NCBI GenBank assembly: GCA_928212115.1
Contig: CAKMRJ010005523.1
Location: 147,155,941 to 147,219,940, forward strand
Direction: 5' to 3'
Origin: Lactuca virosa
Lineage: Eukaryota; Streptophyta; Magnoliopsida; Asterales; Asteraceae
Length of the DNA stretch: 64,000 nucleotides
The position numbers and the translations under genes are program-made. The notes under the pieces were generated by a model that saw nothing but the letters and a program-made list of their open reading frames with translations, was not told where the DNA came from and did not search any database. Shown here piece after piece: positions 22,797-34,963 of the stretch. Each line of letters opens with the position of its first letter. The first letter of the stretch is position 1.

Positions 22797-25700
22797 CTAA
22801 TTATTAAAACTAATATCGTCCTTCAACCCGATGCTCCTTGCATGCTGCAAATGCTTAACCCTAGTCAGTCCCTTCATGAGGGGATCTGCTGGGTTATCTT
22901 CTGACCATACCCTCTTTGCCACGAGGAGTCTCTCTTCTATCTTGTGTCTTATGAAGTGATATTTTCTGTCAATGTGTCTGGATCTGCCATGATCTCTTGG
23001 TTCCTTGGCTAAGGCCACCACACTATTGCTGTCACAGAAAATCTACATAGGCTCCTTTATAGCTGGTACAACTCCAAGGTGTCCAATGAAGTTCTTCAAC
23101 CATATCGCCTCCTTTTCCGCTTCACTTGCTGCTATGTACTATGATTCGCAAGTTGAATCAGATATTGTCTCCTGCTTGGAACTTTTCCAAGTAATTGCTC
23201 CTCCATTTAGGGTAAAGACCCACCCCGACTGAGAGCGGAAATTATCCCTATCAGTCTGGAAACTGGCGTCACTGTACCCTATCACTCTCAAGTCATCACT
23301 CACACCGAAGTTAAGGACCCAGTCCTTAGTCCTTCGCAGGTACTTGAGAATATTCTTTACCGCAGTCCAGTGGGCTTTGCTATGGTTCCCCTGATATCTG
23401 CTAACCATGCTAAAAGCAAAGGCCACATCAGGGCGAGTACAAGTCATATCATACATGATCAAGCCAACAGCGGAAGCATATGGTAATCGACTCATCTCAG
23501 CTATCTCAGCCTCTGTACTCGGACTCTGAGTCTTACTCAGTCTGGCATTGTGCTGGATCAGTAAGTCACCTTTCTTGGAATTCTGCATGTTGAACCTTTT
23601 CAACACCTTGTCCAAGTAAGTGCTTTCACTAAGTCCAATTAGTCTTTTACTCCTCTCTCTCAATATCCTTATCCCTAGGATATAGGCAGCTTCTCCAAGG
23701 TCCTTCATAGTGAAACACTTCCCAACCCAGGACTTAACCTCCTGCAAGGTTGGGATGTCATTTCCTATGAGTAGTATGTCATCCACATACAGTACCAAAA
23801 AGCTAACTATACTCCCACTAGCTCTGACATATACACAGGACTCATCCTCGCTTCTCGAAAAACCAAACTCTTTGACTTTCTCATCAAAACAAAGATTCCA
23901 GCTGCGAGATGCTTGTTTCAATCCATAAATGGATTTCTCAAGCTTACACACTCTATCAGGATGATTTTCACTGACAAAACCTTCTGGCTGACTCATGTAA
24001 ACATCTTCAGCCAACTTTCCATTAAGGAATGCGGTTTTGACATCCATTTGCCATATTTCATAATCATGAAATGCAGCAATGGCTAGCATAACTCTAACAG
24101 ACTTAATCTTTGCTACTGGCGAGAAGGTTTCATCATAGTCAACTCCCGGAGTTTGAGTGAAGCCCTTCGCGCCTAGTCGCACCTTGTAAGTGTGTACCCT
24201 CCCATCCATGTTGGTCTTCTTCTTGAAGATCCATTTTCACCCGACTGTCTTACGACCCGGTATATTTTCAACCAAGTTCCAAACTTGATTGTCATACATG
24301 GATTGAATCTTGATGTCCATAGCCTCTTTCCATTTAGCAGACTCGGGGCCTGCCATGGCTTCCCTATAGCTGTTAGGTTCATCCAAATTTACCAGTGTAC
24401 TATCACTAATAAATGTATCACCTTCCGCAGTAATATGGAAACCATAGTAATGCTCAGGTGCATTCCTAACTCTAGTGGAACGCCTCAGAGGTACAGACTC
24501 GTCAGTTGGTTCAATAGGAGTTTCCTCCTCAGGTTGATCGCTAGGGTTTGAGGTTCCTTCACCGCTTGACTCTTGAATCTCTTCAAGGTCAATTTGCCTC
24601 CCACTGTTTCCTTGGCTTATGAATTCTCTCTCTCGAAAGACTCCTCTTCTTGCCACAAATACCACATTATCACTGGGTCTCTAGAAGAGGTAACCAAAGG
24701 CTTTTTGTGGGTAGCCGATGAAAATACATCGCTCACTTCGAGGTTCGAGCTTGACGTGAGTCTCGCGCCTCACGAAAGCGTCGCAACCCCAAATCTAAAT
24801 GTGGTCTAAAGTGGGTACTTTCCCAGTCCACATCTCGTGAGGTGTTTTGGCAACCTTCTTGGTAGGGACTAGATTAAGGATATGGGCGGCAGTCTCTAAG
24901 GCAGACCCCCATAATGAGATTGGTAACGAAGCTCGACTCATCATGGAACGAACCATGTCTAACAAGGTTTGATTGTGCCTCACAGCCACACCATTAAGCT
25001 ATGGTGTCCTGGGAGGTGTAATTGTGAAACAATTCCACATTCCTTAAGATAGTCAAGGAACTTTGTACTAAGATACTCTCCTCCTCGATCGGATCGAAGC
25101 ATCTTAATGTTCCTGCCCAGCTGATTCTCCACTTCCTGTTTAAACTCTTTAAACTTTTCAAAGGTTTCTGACTTATGCTTGATCAAGTAGATATAACCAT
25201 ATCTACTATAATCATCAGTAAAAGTCACATAGAAGCGGTTAGCATCCCTTGTGGCGGTTTTAAAGGGTCCACACACATCTGTGTGTATGAGATCCAACAA
25301 ACCTTCACCCCTAGCACATGTACCAATGAAGGGTGACTTTGTCATTTTTCCAAGTAAACAAGACTCGCAACTATCATCTAACTTTAACTCAAATGATTCC
25401 AAAACTCCAGACTTCTGGAGTTGGCCTATGCGCTTCTTGTTGACATGTCCAAGACGACAATGTCACAAGGATGCCTTATCCAAACTAGTGGAAGAATCAA
25501 TATGCAACACATTATTTCCTAAGTTATCTAGAACATTCACAACTTCATATACACCATTGCAAGGTAATGCTTTAAAATAAAACACATCATTATAAAAAAC
25601 ATTAATAACACCACATTCATTATCAAATGAAAAACTATAACCTTGTTTTTACAAGCCATGTAAAGAAATAATATTTCTCGCCATTTCAGACGAGTAACAG

Positions 25701-26825
25701 TATTTATTCAAATCTAATATTAACCCACTACTTAGCAATAAAGAGTAAACTCCAATCTTGGTGACATGTGATGCTTTCCTATTCCCCATGCTTAAGTTTT
25801 TCTTCCCGTGCTCCACTTTCTCACTTCTTCTTAGTCCCTGCAAATCAGAACAAATGTGAATTCCACACCCTGTATCAAGGACCCAAGAATTAGTATGTGG
25901 TGAGTTATTAGACAATATTGTGTAAATACCTGCAAAGAAGGGCTTGATCTTCCCATCCTTTATATCCTGCAAGTACTTGGGGCAGCTTCGCTTCCAGTGC
26001 CTCTTTTCCTGACAATAGAAGCATTGTGCTTCTTTTGGGTTGGAAGTGGGAGTAGTAGAGCCACCTTTGGTTCCACTTGAAGAGGAGCATTCAAGAGACT
26101 TTTCCCTTCGTACCCTTCAAAGGGGTCTTCCTCTTTTTCCCTTTTCCATGCCCGATTGCCAGAACAGGGGCAGCGGTAGGAGTAGAAACAACATTTTTCC
26201 CTTTGAGGTTGCTTTCAGCAGTCCTCAAAAGTCCCTGAAGCTTGCTCAAGGTGACCTCCTCCTTATTCATATGATAGGTCATGCAGAACTGATCATAACA
26301 GGGAGGTAAGGAGTGCAGTATGATGTCAATAGCCAGCTCCTCATCAAAGTTCACATTCAGTTTGAGCAAACGGTCCACAAATGTTTGCATTGTTTGTAGG
26401 TGGCCCGTGATGGACTTTCCATCCTTCATCTTAGTTGTTATCATGGAGGTGATTATTTCATACCTCTCTTGACGTGCACTCTGATGGTACCTTTCCATCA
26501 GATCCTAGTGCATCTCAAAAGGGTAGAAGTCCTCATAGGACTTTTGGAGTTTAGGTGCCATAGTGGCAAGCATGATACAATCCACCTTGGTGGCATCTTT
26601 CTCATGTGCCCTAAAATCAGCAACCTCCTGTGGAGTAGCAGACGACTCATCAAGTTCCTTAAGCTCCTTGTCAAGGACATATTCCTTGTCCTCATAGTGT
26701 GTGACCATTCTGATGTTCCTAATCCAGTCATTGAAATTAGTTCCATAAAAAATGACCCTCCCACAAAGGTTCATGAGAGAGAAGGAGCCAGTAGGGTTTG
26801 AGCCTGAAGCATTGTTGGAAGACAT
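22797..26825 (-). pseudogene. C2 Gag-Pol, broken by stops and a frameshift
   Basis: Minus-strand homologue of the C1 polyprotein, same start residues at 26825 and same end at 22797. All domains are present in order, including FLVLYVDDILLIG in the reverse transcriptase and GYSDASFQTD in RNase H. Visible damage includes stops near 23045 and 23145 in RNase H, near 24239 and 24682 (TGC to TGA and TAC to TAG), near 24797 and 24998 in integrase, and a one-base deletion near 25020. A stop close to 26505 and one near 25972 further break Gag. Most changes are C-to-T or G-to-A, as expected from decay of methylated cytosines. The element could only move if supplied with proteins in trans. Confidence 0.93.
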
Positions 26826-27613
26826 CTGAAAAGAAGAAAGACAAAGTTTAAATTAGATAAAGAGTCCTTAATAAGACACCTAAATGTAATATTAAGGCTA
26901 GGACCCAACACAATATTTTATAACTTAGAAGAGGGATGTCGTAATCCAAGCTATAAAATATTTGAAGGTAGGTGAATGACGATTCACCAATTTCCACCAT
27001 GAAAAACAAAAAATAAATTATTAAGTTTTAATGAATTGAAATTTCTAGATTCTTTTGAGATTCATTGAACTTTTCAATGGCATCTTTAAATCTCGATTGT
27101 GCCCTTCAAGTTTGTGACAGGGATGCCGAGGATCACAAAACAAGGTGTGAATAACCATGCAAATTAACTTGGTACCCTTAACTTTATCACCTAATCGATG
27201 TGCCGGTTGACCACACACGCTCCACCGATCTATGATAAACATTAAGTTACCCTTTGCCACACTTACTAGTCCATATTAGTGTGCCGGTTAACCACACACG
27301 CTCCACTAACGACTTGGTAAGGTACAAAGTGTAATTTCATGGGTTAGCATCAAATTCACATTTTCCTAAAGTAACTAAGATTGGGAATTTATAAAAGGTT
27401 TAGTTACTTTATATTTATCATTATACTTTTAATAAGAATTATAGTCCTTGTCCTACCCGTTCGGCTAACGACCCTCCACCAGTCAAGGGAGCGGTGGGTG
27501 AGAGTGGACACCCTTGTAGGCAACAACCTTATACCCCCCTTATACACGGGCTTCGTGAATGAGTCCTGCTAACGGTAAAACTGACTTGATCTTATATATA
27601 TATATATATATAT

Positions 27614-27671
<58 letters not shown>

Positions 27672-28300
27672 TTAACTTATAATATTATAAAGTATAAGGG
27701 TTGAATTTTAAGCTTTTAAAACTCTAGGGTTTGGAATTAAAGTGTGTGTGAGACTTTAAAAATTCCAAAACTTGAGGGCAAGCTTTTAAAACTCTATAAC
27801 TTATGAGTTTTAATGAATTTTAAAGAAAAGACTTTTGGAATTCCATAACTTGAGGACAAGTTATGGAGTCCATTAATTGGCATTTAGATCAAGAATTACA
27901 CTAACAAACAATTTGCAAATAATTCCTATGATCTACTAACACTCATAAGCTTGAACATTCATATCAACAATTTCAAGAATCATATAAACATATATAAAAC
28001 TTGAAATTTTGATAAATATCTTTGAAATTGGATTAGCATAATCATTACCACATCCAAAACAGATTTTACAAGTCCAAAACAGTTTAGGGTAATGATTCTA
28101 GTCCAATTCCAGCAACAAAACTCGAAAATCTGCACACAGGGCCTCCTACTCGCCGAGTGCAAGAACCTACTCGACGAGTAGGATGAATTAACACATGGAC
28201 TCGTCGAGTCCCCCCATGGACTCGGCGAGTTCACTGAACAGTAAGCAGAATTTCGACTTTTTTCAGCAATTTGCATCAAGTATAATGAAAACAAGCCTAG
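26826..28300 (-). other. C2 leader with dyad array, microsatellite and predicted splice sites
   Basis: Homologue of the C1 leader. Minus strand ends CTTCTTTTCAG directly before the gag ATG; the donor AAAAG|GTATGT lies in the LTR with its first intron base at 28480. Four ACTCGNCGAGT dyads start (plus coordinates) at 28148, 28169, 28199 and 28220. An AT dinucleotide tract of about 75 bp at 27593-27667 is absent from C1. Confidence 0.7.
27593..27667. repeat. AT dinucleotide microsatellite in C2 leader
   Basis: Nearly pure TA/AT repeat with one GA interruption near 27615. Its equivalent in C1 is a short TATTATTATAATT stretch, so the tract expanded in or after the C2 insertion. Confidence 0.9.
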
Positions 28301-28312
28301 GCTCTGATACCA
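28301..28312 (-). other. C2 primer binding site
   Basis: Minus strand TGGTATCAGAGC, one base from the LTR start at 28314, identical to that of C1. Confidence 0.9.
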
Positions 28313-28313
28313 C

Positions 28314-29842
28314 TGAAGGGTTTTAAGCATTCTAACACTCCTATGGTGTACATTCAACCCTAGAAACCTTGGAGCTATGTTTTCTCTAATATACATGCAA
28401 ATTTGATTATTCCAAGGTTCCCATCCTAACTAGCATGTTATGGGGTACTTGTAACATAAAACCTAGATAGGATTACATACCTTTTCTTGTGGTTGATTAC
28501 TTGGAGTTTTGAGAGCCTAGCACCAATAATGTGGATGCCTCAAGTGGAATCACAAATCACCACACAACTTGGAAAACGTGAGAGAATAGTATGCACTTTG
28601 TATAAATCGGCTATGCTCTCTTATCTCACACACTAGTGCAATTTCAAGTGCCAAAGACCTCTTTATATAGTATGATGGATTAGGGTTACATCCATGTAAA
28701 CCCTAATACCCATGACCTTTCATTTCCATAGGATCCATGGGTTAAAATCTCCATGGACTATCCATGGACTTCCATGCAAGCTTAGCCCATCCTTAATAAT
28801 CCATTGCCCATTCTATATATAAAAAAAGTCCATATCTGATTAGTTTCCTTTTGATCACTAAATTAATTCCAAATTAATTCTTGATCAATACTAATTAAAT
28901 AATATAATTTCATATTAATATATTATAACTTATAATATATTAATAAATCATAAATATATTATTCTCAAAAGATTATCCATACAAATTGTTTCGGTGAAGT
29001 GCAACCCAAATGGACCATGCCGGGTCGGGTCAAGTGTTGGATAAAGTGTCTAAGTCCATAACTATATTTGGTATGTACTTGACCCGACCCGGCATGGTCC
29101 ATTTGGGTTGCACTTCACCCGAACAATTATGGATAATGTTTGAGAATAGTATAAGTTATGATTTATTAATATTTATAAGTCCTAATATATTAATATAAAT
29201 CATATTATTTAATTAGTATTGATCTATAATTAATCTAGAATTAATTAGAGATCAAAAGTATGACTAATTAAATATGGGCTCTTGTATTTATATAGTGTGG
29301 GCTAATACTTATTTGGAATGGGCTAGGCTTGCATGGAAAGTCCATGGATACTCCATGGAGCTTTAACCCATGGATCTCATGGAAATGAAAAGACATGGGT
29401 ATTAGGGTTTACATGAATGTAACCCTAATCCACCACACTATATAAAGGAGGCTTTGGTTCTTGAAATCACACGAGTTGTGGTGAGTAAAGTAAGAGGGCC
29501 GATTTCAAGAAGGTGATTACTATTCTCTCAAAGTTCCAAGTTTGTGGTGATTTGTGATTTCCATTTGAGGCATCCACACTATTGGTGCTAGGCTCTAAAA
29601 CTCCAATCAATCAACTACAACTACAAGGTAAGTAATTCTACTAGCTTTATTTGATTCAAGTTCCCCATGCCATGCTAGATAGGATAAGAACCTTGGAAAA
29701 ATAATTATTTGCATGTATCATAGTCAAACATAGATCCAAGGTTTCTAGGGTTGCATGTACACCATAGGAGTGTTAGAATGCTCAAAACCCATCATCAAGT
29801 ACATACCAAATATAGTTACGGACTTAGACACCTTATCCAACA
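28314..29842 (-). repeat. C2 5' LTR, interrupted by solo LTR S
   Basis: The LTR occupies 28314-29034 and 29800-29842 (764 bp in total) and matches the 3' LTR at 21201-21965 closely. The gap is exactly filled by S plus one copy of the duplication tcaag. Confidence 0.93.
29035..29794 (+). mobile_element. S: solo LTR of the same copia family
   Basis: 760 bp, TGTTGGATAAAG...AACCCATCA, plus orientation, flanked by tcaag at 29030-29034 and 29795-29799. There is no internal region, so recombination between its two LTRs has removed it. It has the family TATA region (ctatataaagg near 29439) and a donor CAAG|GTAAGT near 29627. It is diverged from both C1 and C2 LTRs, so it comes from a third copy. Confidence 0.93.
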
Positions 29843-29847
29843 ATAAG

Positions 29848-30727
29848 GTGATAGCATATGCATCGAGACAACTGAAAGAGAACGAAAAGAACTACCCCAC
29901 TCATGATCTGGAGTTGGCAGCGGTAGTATTCGCATTAAAGATATGGAGGCACCATCTTTACGGCATGAAGTGCAAACTCTTCACTGATCATAAAAGTTTC
30001 CATTATCTCTTTGATAAAAAAGAATTGAATATGAGACAAAGAAGCTGGCTAGAGTTACTCAAAGATTACGACTGTGAGATACTTTACCACCCTGGTAAAG
30101 CAAATGTCGTAGCTGAGGCTCTAAGCCGAAAAGTGAGACTTGAAAGAAGAAGGCCAAGAGCATTAAGAATTGAAGTTGTCTCAACGATTCTGGAACACAT
30201 CAAGAAAGCTCAAGAAGAATCTTCAAAGAAAAATGACCGAAAGGAAGAACGTTTGGGCAAAACGTTGGTGTTCGATACGAATAGTCAAGGATTGAAGGTA
30301 TTCCAGGATAGGATTTGGGTACCTAAGACGGGAGGAGTAAGAGATCTTCTGATGGAAGAAGCTCACAAGACCATGTAATCAATTCACCCCGGTAGCACTA
30401 AAATGTATAGGGATCTGAAACCCTACTACTAGTGGCCGACGATGAAGCTCGATGTTGCAAAGTATGTGGCCGAGTGTGTAACATGTGCGAGAGTTAAGGC
30501 CCAATATCAGAAATTATATGGGAGTTTAGAACCTTTACTTGTACCCATGGGTAAATGGGAAGACATCACCATGGATTTTATCACTAAACTGCCCAGAACG
30601 AAGGACGGTCACGACATGATTTGGGTGGTCGTTGATCGGTTCACTAAGAGTGCACACTTCATAGCAGCCACTGAAAGATGGTCTATGGATAAGCTTGAAA
30701 ATTCTTATGTGAAAGAAGTAGTAAGAC
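29848..30727 (+). pseudogene. G3 RNase H end and integrase start
   Basis: Continues G3 after C2: YASRQLKENEKNYPTHDLEL and KLFTDHKSFHYLF (RNase H), then LYHPGKANVVAEALSRK, then the integrase zinc-binding region (H near 30384, CVTCARVK) and the first catalytic aspartate in ITMDFITKLPRT. Stops at 30376 (after HKTM) and near 30430 (before the WP of the zinc-binding region) interrupt it. The reading is cut at 30727 inside KEVVRL by G4 and continues at 40519 with the next residues, HGVP. Confidence 0.92.
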
Positions 30728-30786
30728 TGTACCACCTGGTTCTTGGTATGTATTTTTATTTAAATATTTTGCATTTTTGGCCTTGG

Positions 30787-31928
30787 ACTTGGCGAGTTGA
30801 AGGACCGACTCGCCGAGTAGAAGCGGGATGAGGCGCGGGATTTAAGTGATGGACTCGTCGAGTCGGGTCCCAGACTCGACGAGTAGGCTCTGACTGGACA
30901 AAACCCTAATCTGAGGGTTTGTAACCTATTTAAACAACCTTATGCAGCCTCCATCGCCCCTTTATGCTCCCAGAAACCATTCATAGCAAACCCTAAGTGT
31001 TTTGGTGCAAGATCTAAGGCGTTTGAGTGATTTTTGTGGGTTTTGAACTCAAGGAAGAAGGAAGAGCATAGAAGGATAAGGAGGAGACTGAAGGATTCGA
31101 GTTTGGTTCATCATTTGCAGTCTTTGAGAGGTATAAAGTCTGTACCTTGCTCTTTCATTTGATAGATTCCTTTTTGGGGAGATTTAGGGCTTTTATAATC
31201 CATTTTTCGTAACCAACCGTGATTGCAAACATGGTTCGGGGTTGAGGCTTTGGAATCAGGTCTTTATAGGGGTCACAAGGCAGATCTGGGTTGCTTTTGC
31301 ACCCAAGGAAGGCCCCATGCAACACTAGAGCTTATTTTATGTCCTTTTGAGCTCAAAGTCCCATGCATGCACGTAAAGTTTGTAACTTTACATGCTAGAA
31401 CGATTGAAGGAGCTTAGATCTATCTTTTGGTCAAGTGTTGTACATCAGAAATCGAGGATTTAGGGTGTGGATGTTATCGACTCGGCGAGTCCGTTCTTGG
31501 GACTCGACGAGTCCAAGGCTTTGAGTCCCATATCTGTTGAGGGTTAAAAAGGACTCAGTTGGGTGTTAGAAGGGTTGTAGCAGGACATAAATAGTGACCC
31601 AACACATTGGACTTAATTTTAGACCTGGAGTTCATGGGACTCGATGAGTGCTAGAATAGACTCGGCGAGTCCAAGGCAATCTCCTTAGGTTTGAAGATGA
31701 ACTCGACGAGTTGTTCATACAACTCGGCGAGTCAAGGTCAGGACTTGTTCATCAGTTGAAGGTGAACTCGGCGGGTGTTCATCTGACTCGGCGAGTCGGA
31801 TGAAGGTTCATTGATGTTCGTAAGGAAGGGGAACTCGTCGAGTCGTTTCCAAACTCGACGAGTCGAGTCGTGGATAAGGACGAGTAAAGGGAAGGGACTC
31901 GACGAGTTGACGGACCAACTCGGCGAGT
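30787..31928 (+). repeat. Paired ACTCG/CGAGT dyad array in G4 5' LTR
   Basis: Dyads start at 30787/30808, 30853/30874, 31480/31502, 31639/31660, 31701/31722, 31766/31786, 31833/31853 and 31897/31918. Spacing within pairs is 20-22 bp in every case while spacing between pairs varies. The centre base varies; a few copies carry one mismatch. The 3' LTR has the same array at about 38403-39545. Confidence 0.9.
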
Positions 31929-32385
31929 CGGGTCAACTGGAAGTTGACTTTGTCTTGGACTTGGTTGGGGGTAAAATGGTCATTTTACGCTAAGAGTACA
32001 TATCAGTTTCTCACTGAGTGTTTTGTGGGGATTGTAGCCGGAGGATCTCCGGAGCAGCAGCAGACAGAGGTTTCCCGCCCGGAGTATCAGCAGCTACTCG
32101 TACGAGGTGAGTTACCTTCCAGTAGGGGTGGGTCTAAGGCCACAATGTCGGCCCACCAAAGAGGAGTATTTAGAAGATGATTGTCTTTGTGATAATTATC
32201 TTGGTTTGGTTACATGCTTTGGTCATGAGTTTTATTTGTATGATATGTTACGTGTATGATAGGGATTGGTTTCCCTGATAGCGGTCCTTAGGATCGAAGG
32301 GTAGGTCAGTACCCAAATATGCCTGAATGTATGTTTATATCATGTTGTTGTATGCTAGTGGTAGGGGGTGGAATAGTCCCCAGAT

Positions 32386-32590
32386 ACCGGTTGAAAGATA
32401 CCGATGACAGTTACCGGTTGAAAGATACCGATGATGATTACCGGTTGAAAGATACTGACGATGATTACCGGTTGAAAGATACCGAGGATATTGTATGGTA
32501 TGTGATGACTACCGGTTGAAAGATACCGATGAGGATTACCGGTTGAAAGATACCGACGATGATTACCGGTTGAAAGATACCGAGGATATT
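32386..32590 (+). repeat. 27-bp minisatellite in G4 5' LTR
   Basis: About seven tandem copies of a unit containing TACCGGTTGAAAGATACC followed by a GA/T-rich spacer, with one longer spacer (GATATTGTATGGTATGTG). The same array is in the 3' LTR at about 40000-40206. It gives misleading open frames on both strands. Confidence 0.9.
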
Positions 32591-32898
32591 GTATGGTATG
32601 TGGTATGATGGGGGAACTCACTAAGCTTTGTGCTTACGGTTTCGGTTTTGGTTTCAGGTACCTCTTCGTCTAAGGGGAAGGAGTCGGCGGCGTAGCATCG
32701 CATCGCACACACACATGATTTCCGCATGGAGTTATCTGGGATTGTACTCTGATATGTAATATTTTATGACTTGGGTTTTCAGACATGATGCTTTGTTCTA
32801 TGACATGACGTGTTTTCACAATATTTTCTTATGAATGTTTTTATGAGTCAGTTAATTAAAAAGAAATTTTTGGACTTGAAAATTGGGTCGTTACAAGT

Positions 32899-32910
32899 TG
32901 GTATCAAAGC
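32899..32910 (+). other. G4 primer binding site
   Basis: TGGTATCAAAGC, three bases after the LTR, one difference from the usual tRNA-Met site. Confidence 0.85.
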
Positions 32911-33712
32911 CCTGGTTTGAGGGATTCGGACACACCCTCGGGGGTGTCTGGACTCAAACTGAGGGGCTAAAAGGTTTTTACAAGGAAAAATGGTTTTCTA
33001 AAATCTAAATGAAAGGATTTTAAGAAAGACGAAGTGTGTGATGCATGCGACCGGCCGGGCTCAAGTAAGTTTTCCCCAAGATAGCCATACTTGATATGTT
33101 ATGCTATATGGTTTTAGATTCAGAAAACTGCATGCTAAAATAGGACTAAGGATCTAGGAGGATGCCTTGTGTGCCTGATATATGATTATGAGAATTGCAT
33201 GCTAGTTAGGGCTAAGGATCTAGGAGGATGCCTTATATGCCTGTTGTATGAGCTGTATGCTAGGACTGTTTAGTCAGCAGTAAGATGGCCTGTGTAGGTT
33301 ATGCATGATTTGGTTACCCAATGCTCGAATGCTGCTTGCTTTGTGCTATGGGGGTTCTGGCCACCTTCAACTAGCTAAGGAACGGATATGTAACAGTATC
33401 CGCAAGTTAGTTAGGGGGAAGTGGTGGGGACTCGTAGTGCAGCTGATGGCGGAGGGTAGGTCGGAGAGTGCCCTAGGAAAACCTAGGATGAGGTCAGTGG
33501 AAAGGGGTATCGGTAAAAGGGACTTGGTGAAGTCGAAGCAGTCCTTGAGGAAAGCACAGATAGATATGGAAGGTAGTATGGGCCCGTACTACTGGAAGCA
33601 GAGGATCCGTACTTGAATCAAGGAAGGTTGAGACAGAACCGGGAACCCTGGAGAGTGTGTTAGACCTCTCGAGAGTATGTATGATCCTGACATTTATGCG
33701 TGTATTTTCAGC
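32911..33712 (+). other. G4 leader
   Basis: Non-coding, about 0.8 kb. A CTAAGGATCTAGGAGGATGCC phrase occurs twice (near 33147 and 33211). It ends GTATTTTCAG at 33711, one base before the gag ATG, which is a good splice acceptor. Confidence 0.6.
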
Positions 33713-34963
33713 ATGGTGACCACGCCTCATGGAGCAGGAGGTTCCGGATCAGGATCAGGATCAGGCTCGGGTGCAGGATTCGAGCAGGTTGATGACGGGC
33801 TGCGCGAGTTCATCGCGTCTGAGATCACGAGAGGCATTCTTGAGTCGACCCCGGTCATTTTCGGGTCGATCAAGGAAGGGATTGTTGAGCTGATGGAGGA
33901 TCGCCTCCGGGCATTCATGAGTGATATGGCATCTAGCCAGACGAGTACGCGCACACTGTCCTTTAAGGACTTCCGTGGGAGTGGTGCGCCGGATTTCCAC
34001 GGGGTGAAAGACCCCATTGCTGCTAGGAGATGGATCACAGATATCGAGTCTGCGCAGCTGACCAGCTTCTGCCCCGAGGGGTCGAAGGTGAGATATGCAG
34101 CAGGGTGTTTGAGAGACAGAGCTAGAGATTGGTGGGAGTCTGTTGGTGACTCATTGGGAGCCTCGGCTGTTGAGGCTATGCCCTGGTCAGACTTTGTGAC
34201 CAGATTCAGGACGGAGTTTGCGCCAGCTGTGGAGCTTCAGCAGCTGGCCAGGGAGTTCTTGGACATGAGACAGACTACGGAGACTGTGGCGGAGATCACC
34301 GCCAAGTTCCGGGAGAGGGCATTGCTGGTGCCCCAGTATGCGGGTGATGAGGACATAAGGAGGACCCGCTACCATGACATGCTACGACCTGACATCCGGG
34401 AGCATGTCAGTTTCTCAGCTTGCCCTACCCTGGATTCCATGATTGTCAGGGCTAGGGAGAGGGAGATTGATCTGGAGCATATCCGGAAGAGGAAGGCAGC
34501 GGAGGGGCTGACGACGGGGGCTTCGGGGAAGAAGCCCAAGGGATCCGATGGTAGGCCGAAAGGCCAGTCAGGGTGGGACCGCTGTGGGAAATGCGGTCGG
34601 TCACACGAGGGAGCTTGTCGCACTGGGCCGGGTTCAGGCTGCTATAAGTGTGGCAAGGTTGGGCATTTTGGTAGAGATTGCACTGCCCCTACTCCTTCGA
34701 TTCAGATATCAGACCCGATTTGCTTTCATTGCAATCAGAAGGGCCATAAAAAGGCCAATTGCCCTAGATTGACAGCAGCAGCGACGCCGGCAGTGGCACC
34801 GACTCCAGCGACAGCACGGGTTGTGGATAGCCGGAAGGCCAAGTTAGAGGCTCCAGTGGTTCGGAGCCGAGCGTTTCAGCTGACAGCCGAGGAGGCACGC
34901 GCTGCACCTGATGTGGTGACGGGTATGACTTCTTGTTTATGCTTTTATGATATGCTGTTGTGA
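33713..34963 (+). CDS. G4 Gag (unspliced form)
   Basis: 416 residues from ATG 33713, chosen because it follows an acceptor-like TTTCAG and starts a Gly/Ser-rich N-terminus. The capsid domain includes the conserved RDWWES (near 34130) and the FRERALLVPQYAG region; the nucleocapsid has three CCHC knuckles, starting at about residues 291 (CGKCGRSHEGAC, short form), 310 (CYKCGKVGHFGRDC) and 342 (CFHCNQKGHKKANC). Reading through DVVTG enters a T-rich 72-bp segment and stops at TGA 34961. If that segment is spliced out, the frame continues into protease. Gag forms the particle and binds RNA. No internal stops. Confidence 0.9.
   Translation: MVTTPHGAGGSGSGSGSGSGAGFEQVDDGLREFIASEITRGILESTPVIFGSIKEGIVELMEDRLRAFMSDMASSQTSTRTLSFKDFRGSGAPDFHGVKDPIAARRWITDIESAQLTSFCPEGSKVRYAAGCLRDRARDWWESVGDSLGASAVEAMPWSDFVTRFRTEFAPAVELQQLAREFLDMRQTTETVAEITAKFRERALLVPQYAGDEDIRRTRYHDMLRPDIREHVSFSACPTLDSMIVRAREREIDLEHIRKRKAAEGLTTGASGKKPKGSDGRPKGQSGWDRCGKCGRSHEGACRTGPGSGCYKCGKVGHFGRDCTAPTPSIQISDPICFHCNQKGHKKANCPRLTAAATPAVAPTPATARVVDSRKAKLEAPVVRSRAFQLTAEEARAAPDVVTGMTSCLCFYDMLL

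Larger units (their letters stand above)
21201..29842 (-). mobile_element. C2: Ty1/copia element, minus strand, defective, holding solo LTR S
   Basis: 8642 bp flanked by ataag (21196-21200 and 29843-29847). Without S it is about 7.9 kb, the size of C1, and its LTRs, dyad array, leader and protein are all recognisably those of C1. It lies in the RNase H of G3 in the opposite direction. Its reading frame is broken many times, so it is older or has decayed faster than C1. Confidence 0.95.
30728..32895 (+). repeat. G4 5' LTR
   Basis: TGTACCACC...GGGTCGTTACA. A TATTTAAA box lies near 30926. Eight pairs of ACTCGNCGAGT-type dyads occupy 30787-31928. A GAG|GTGAGT donor-like site is at 32107 and a TTTCAG acceptor-like site ends at about 32657. 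A 27-bp repeat array is at 32386-32590 and the GGGGAACTCACTAA...GTGCTTAC block at 32611-32637. Confidence 0.96.

Noticed and set aside
31223..31417. Duplicate small ORF in both G4 LTRs (also 38836-39033)
   Set aside because: Present twice because LTRs are repeats; no conserved protein feature and no sign that it is a gene.
32386..32590. Regular repeats with spacers resembling a CRISPR array
   Set aside because: The unit and spacer are both repeated, it lies in an LTR and recurs in the partner LTR, and the genome is a plant; it is a minisatellite.
33727..34038. Long minus-strand frames inside G4 and C1 gag (also 14092-14508, 11090-11506)
   Set aside because: They lie opposite confirmed gag coding sequence and have no recognisable motif.
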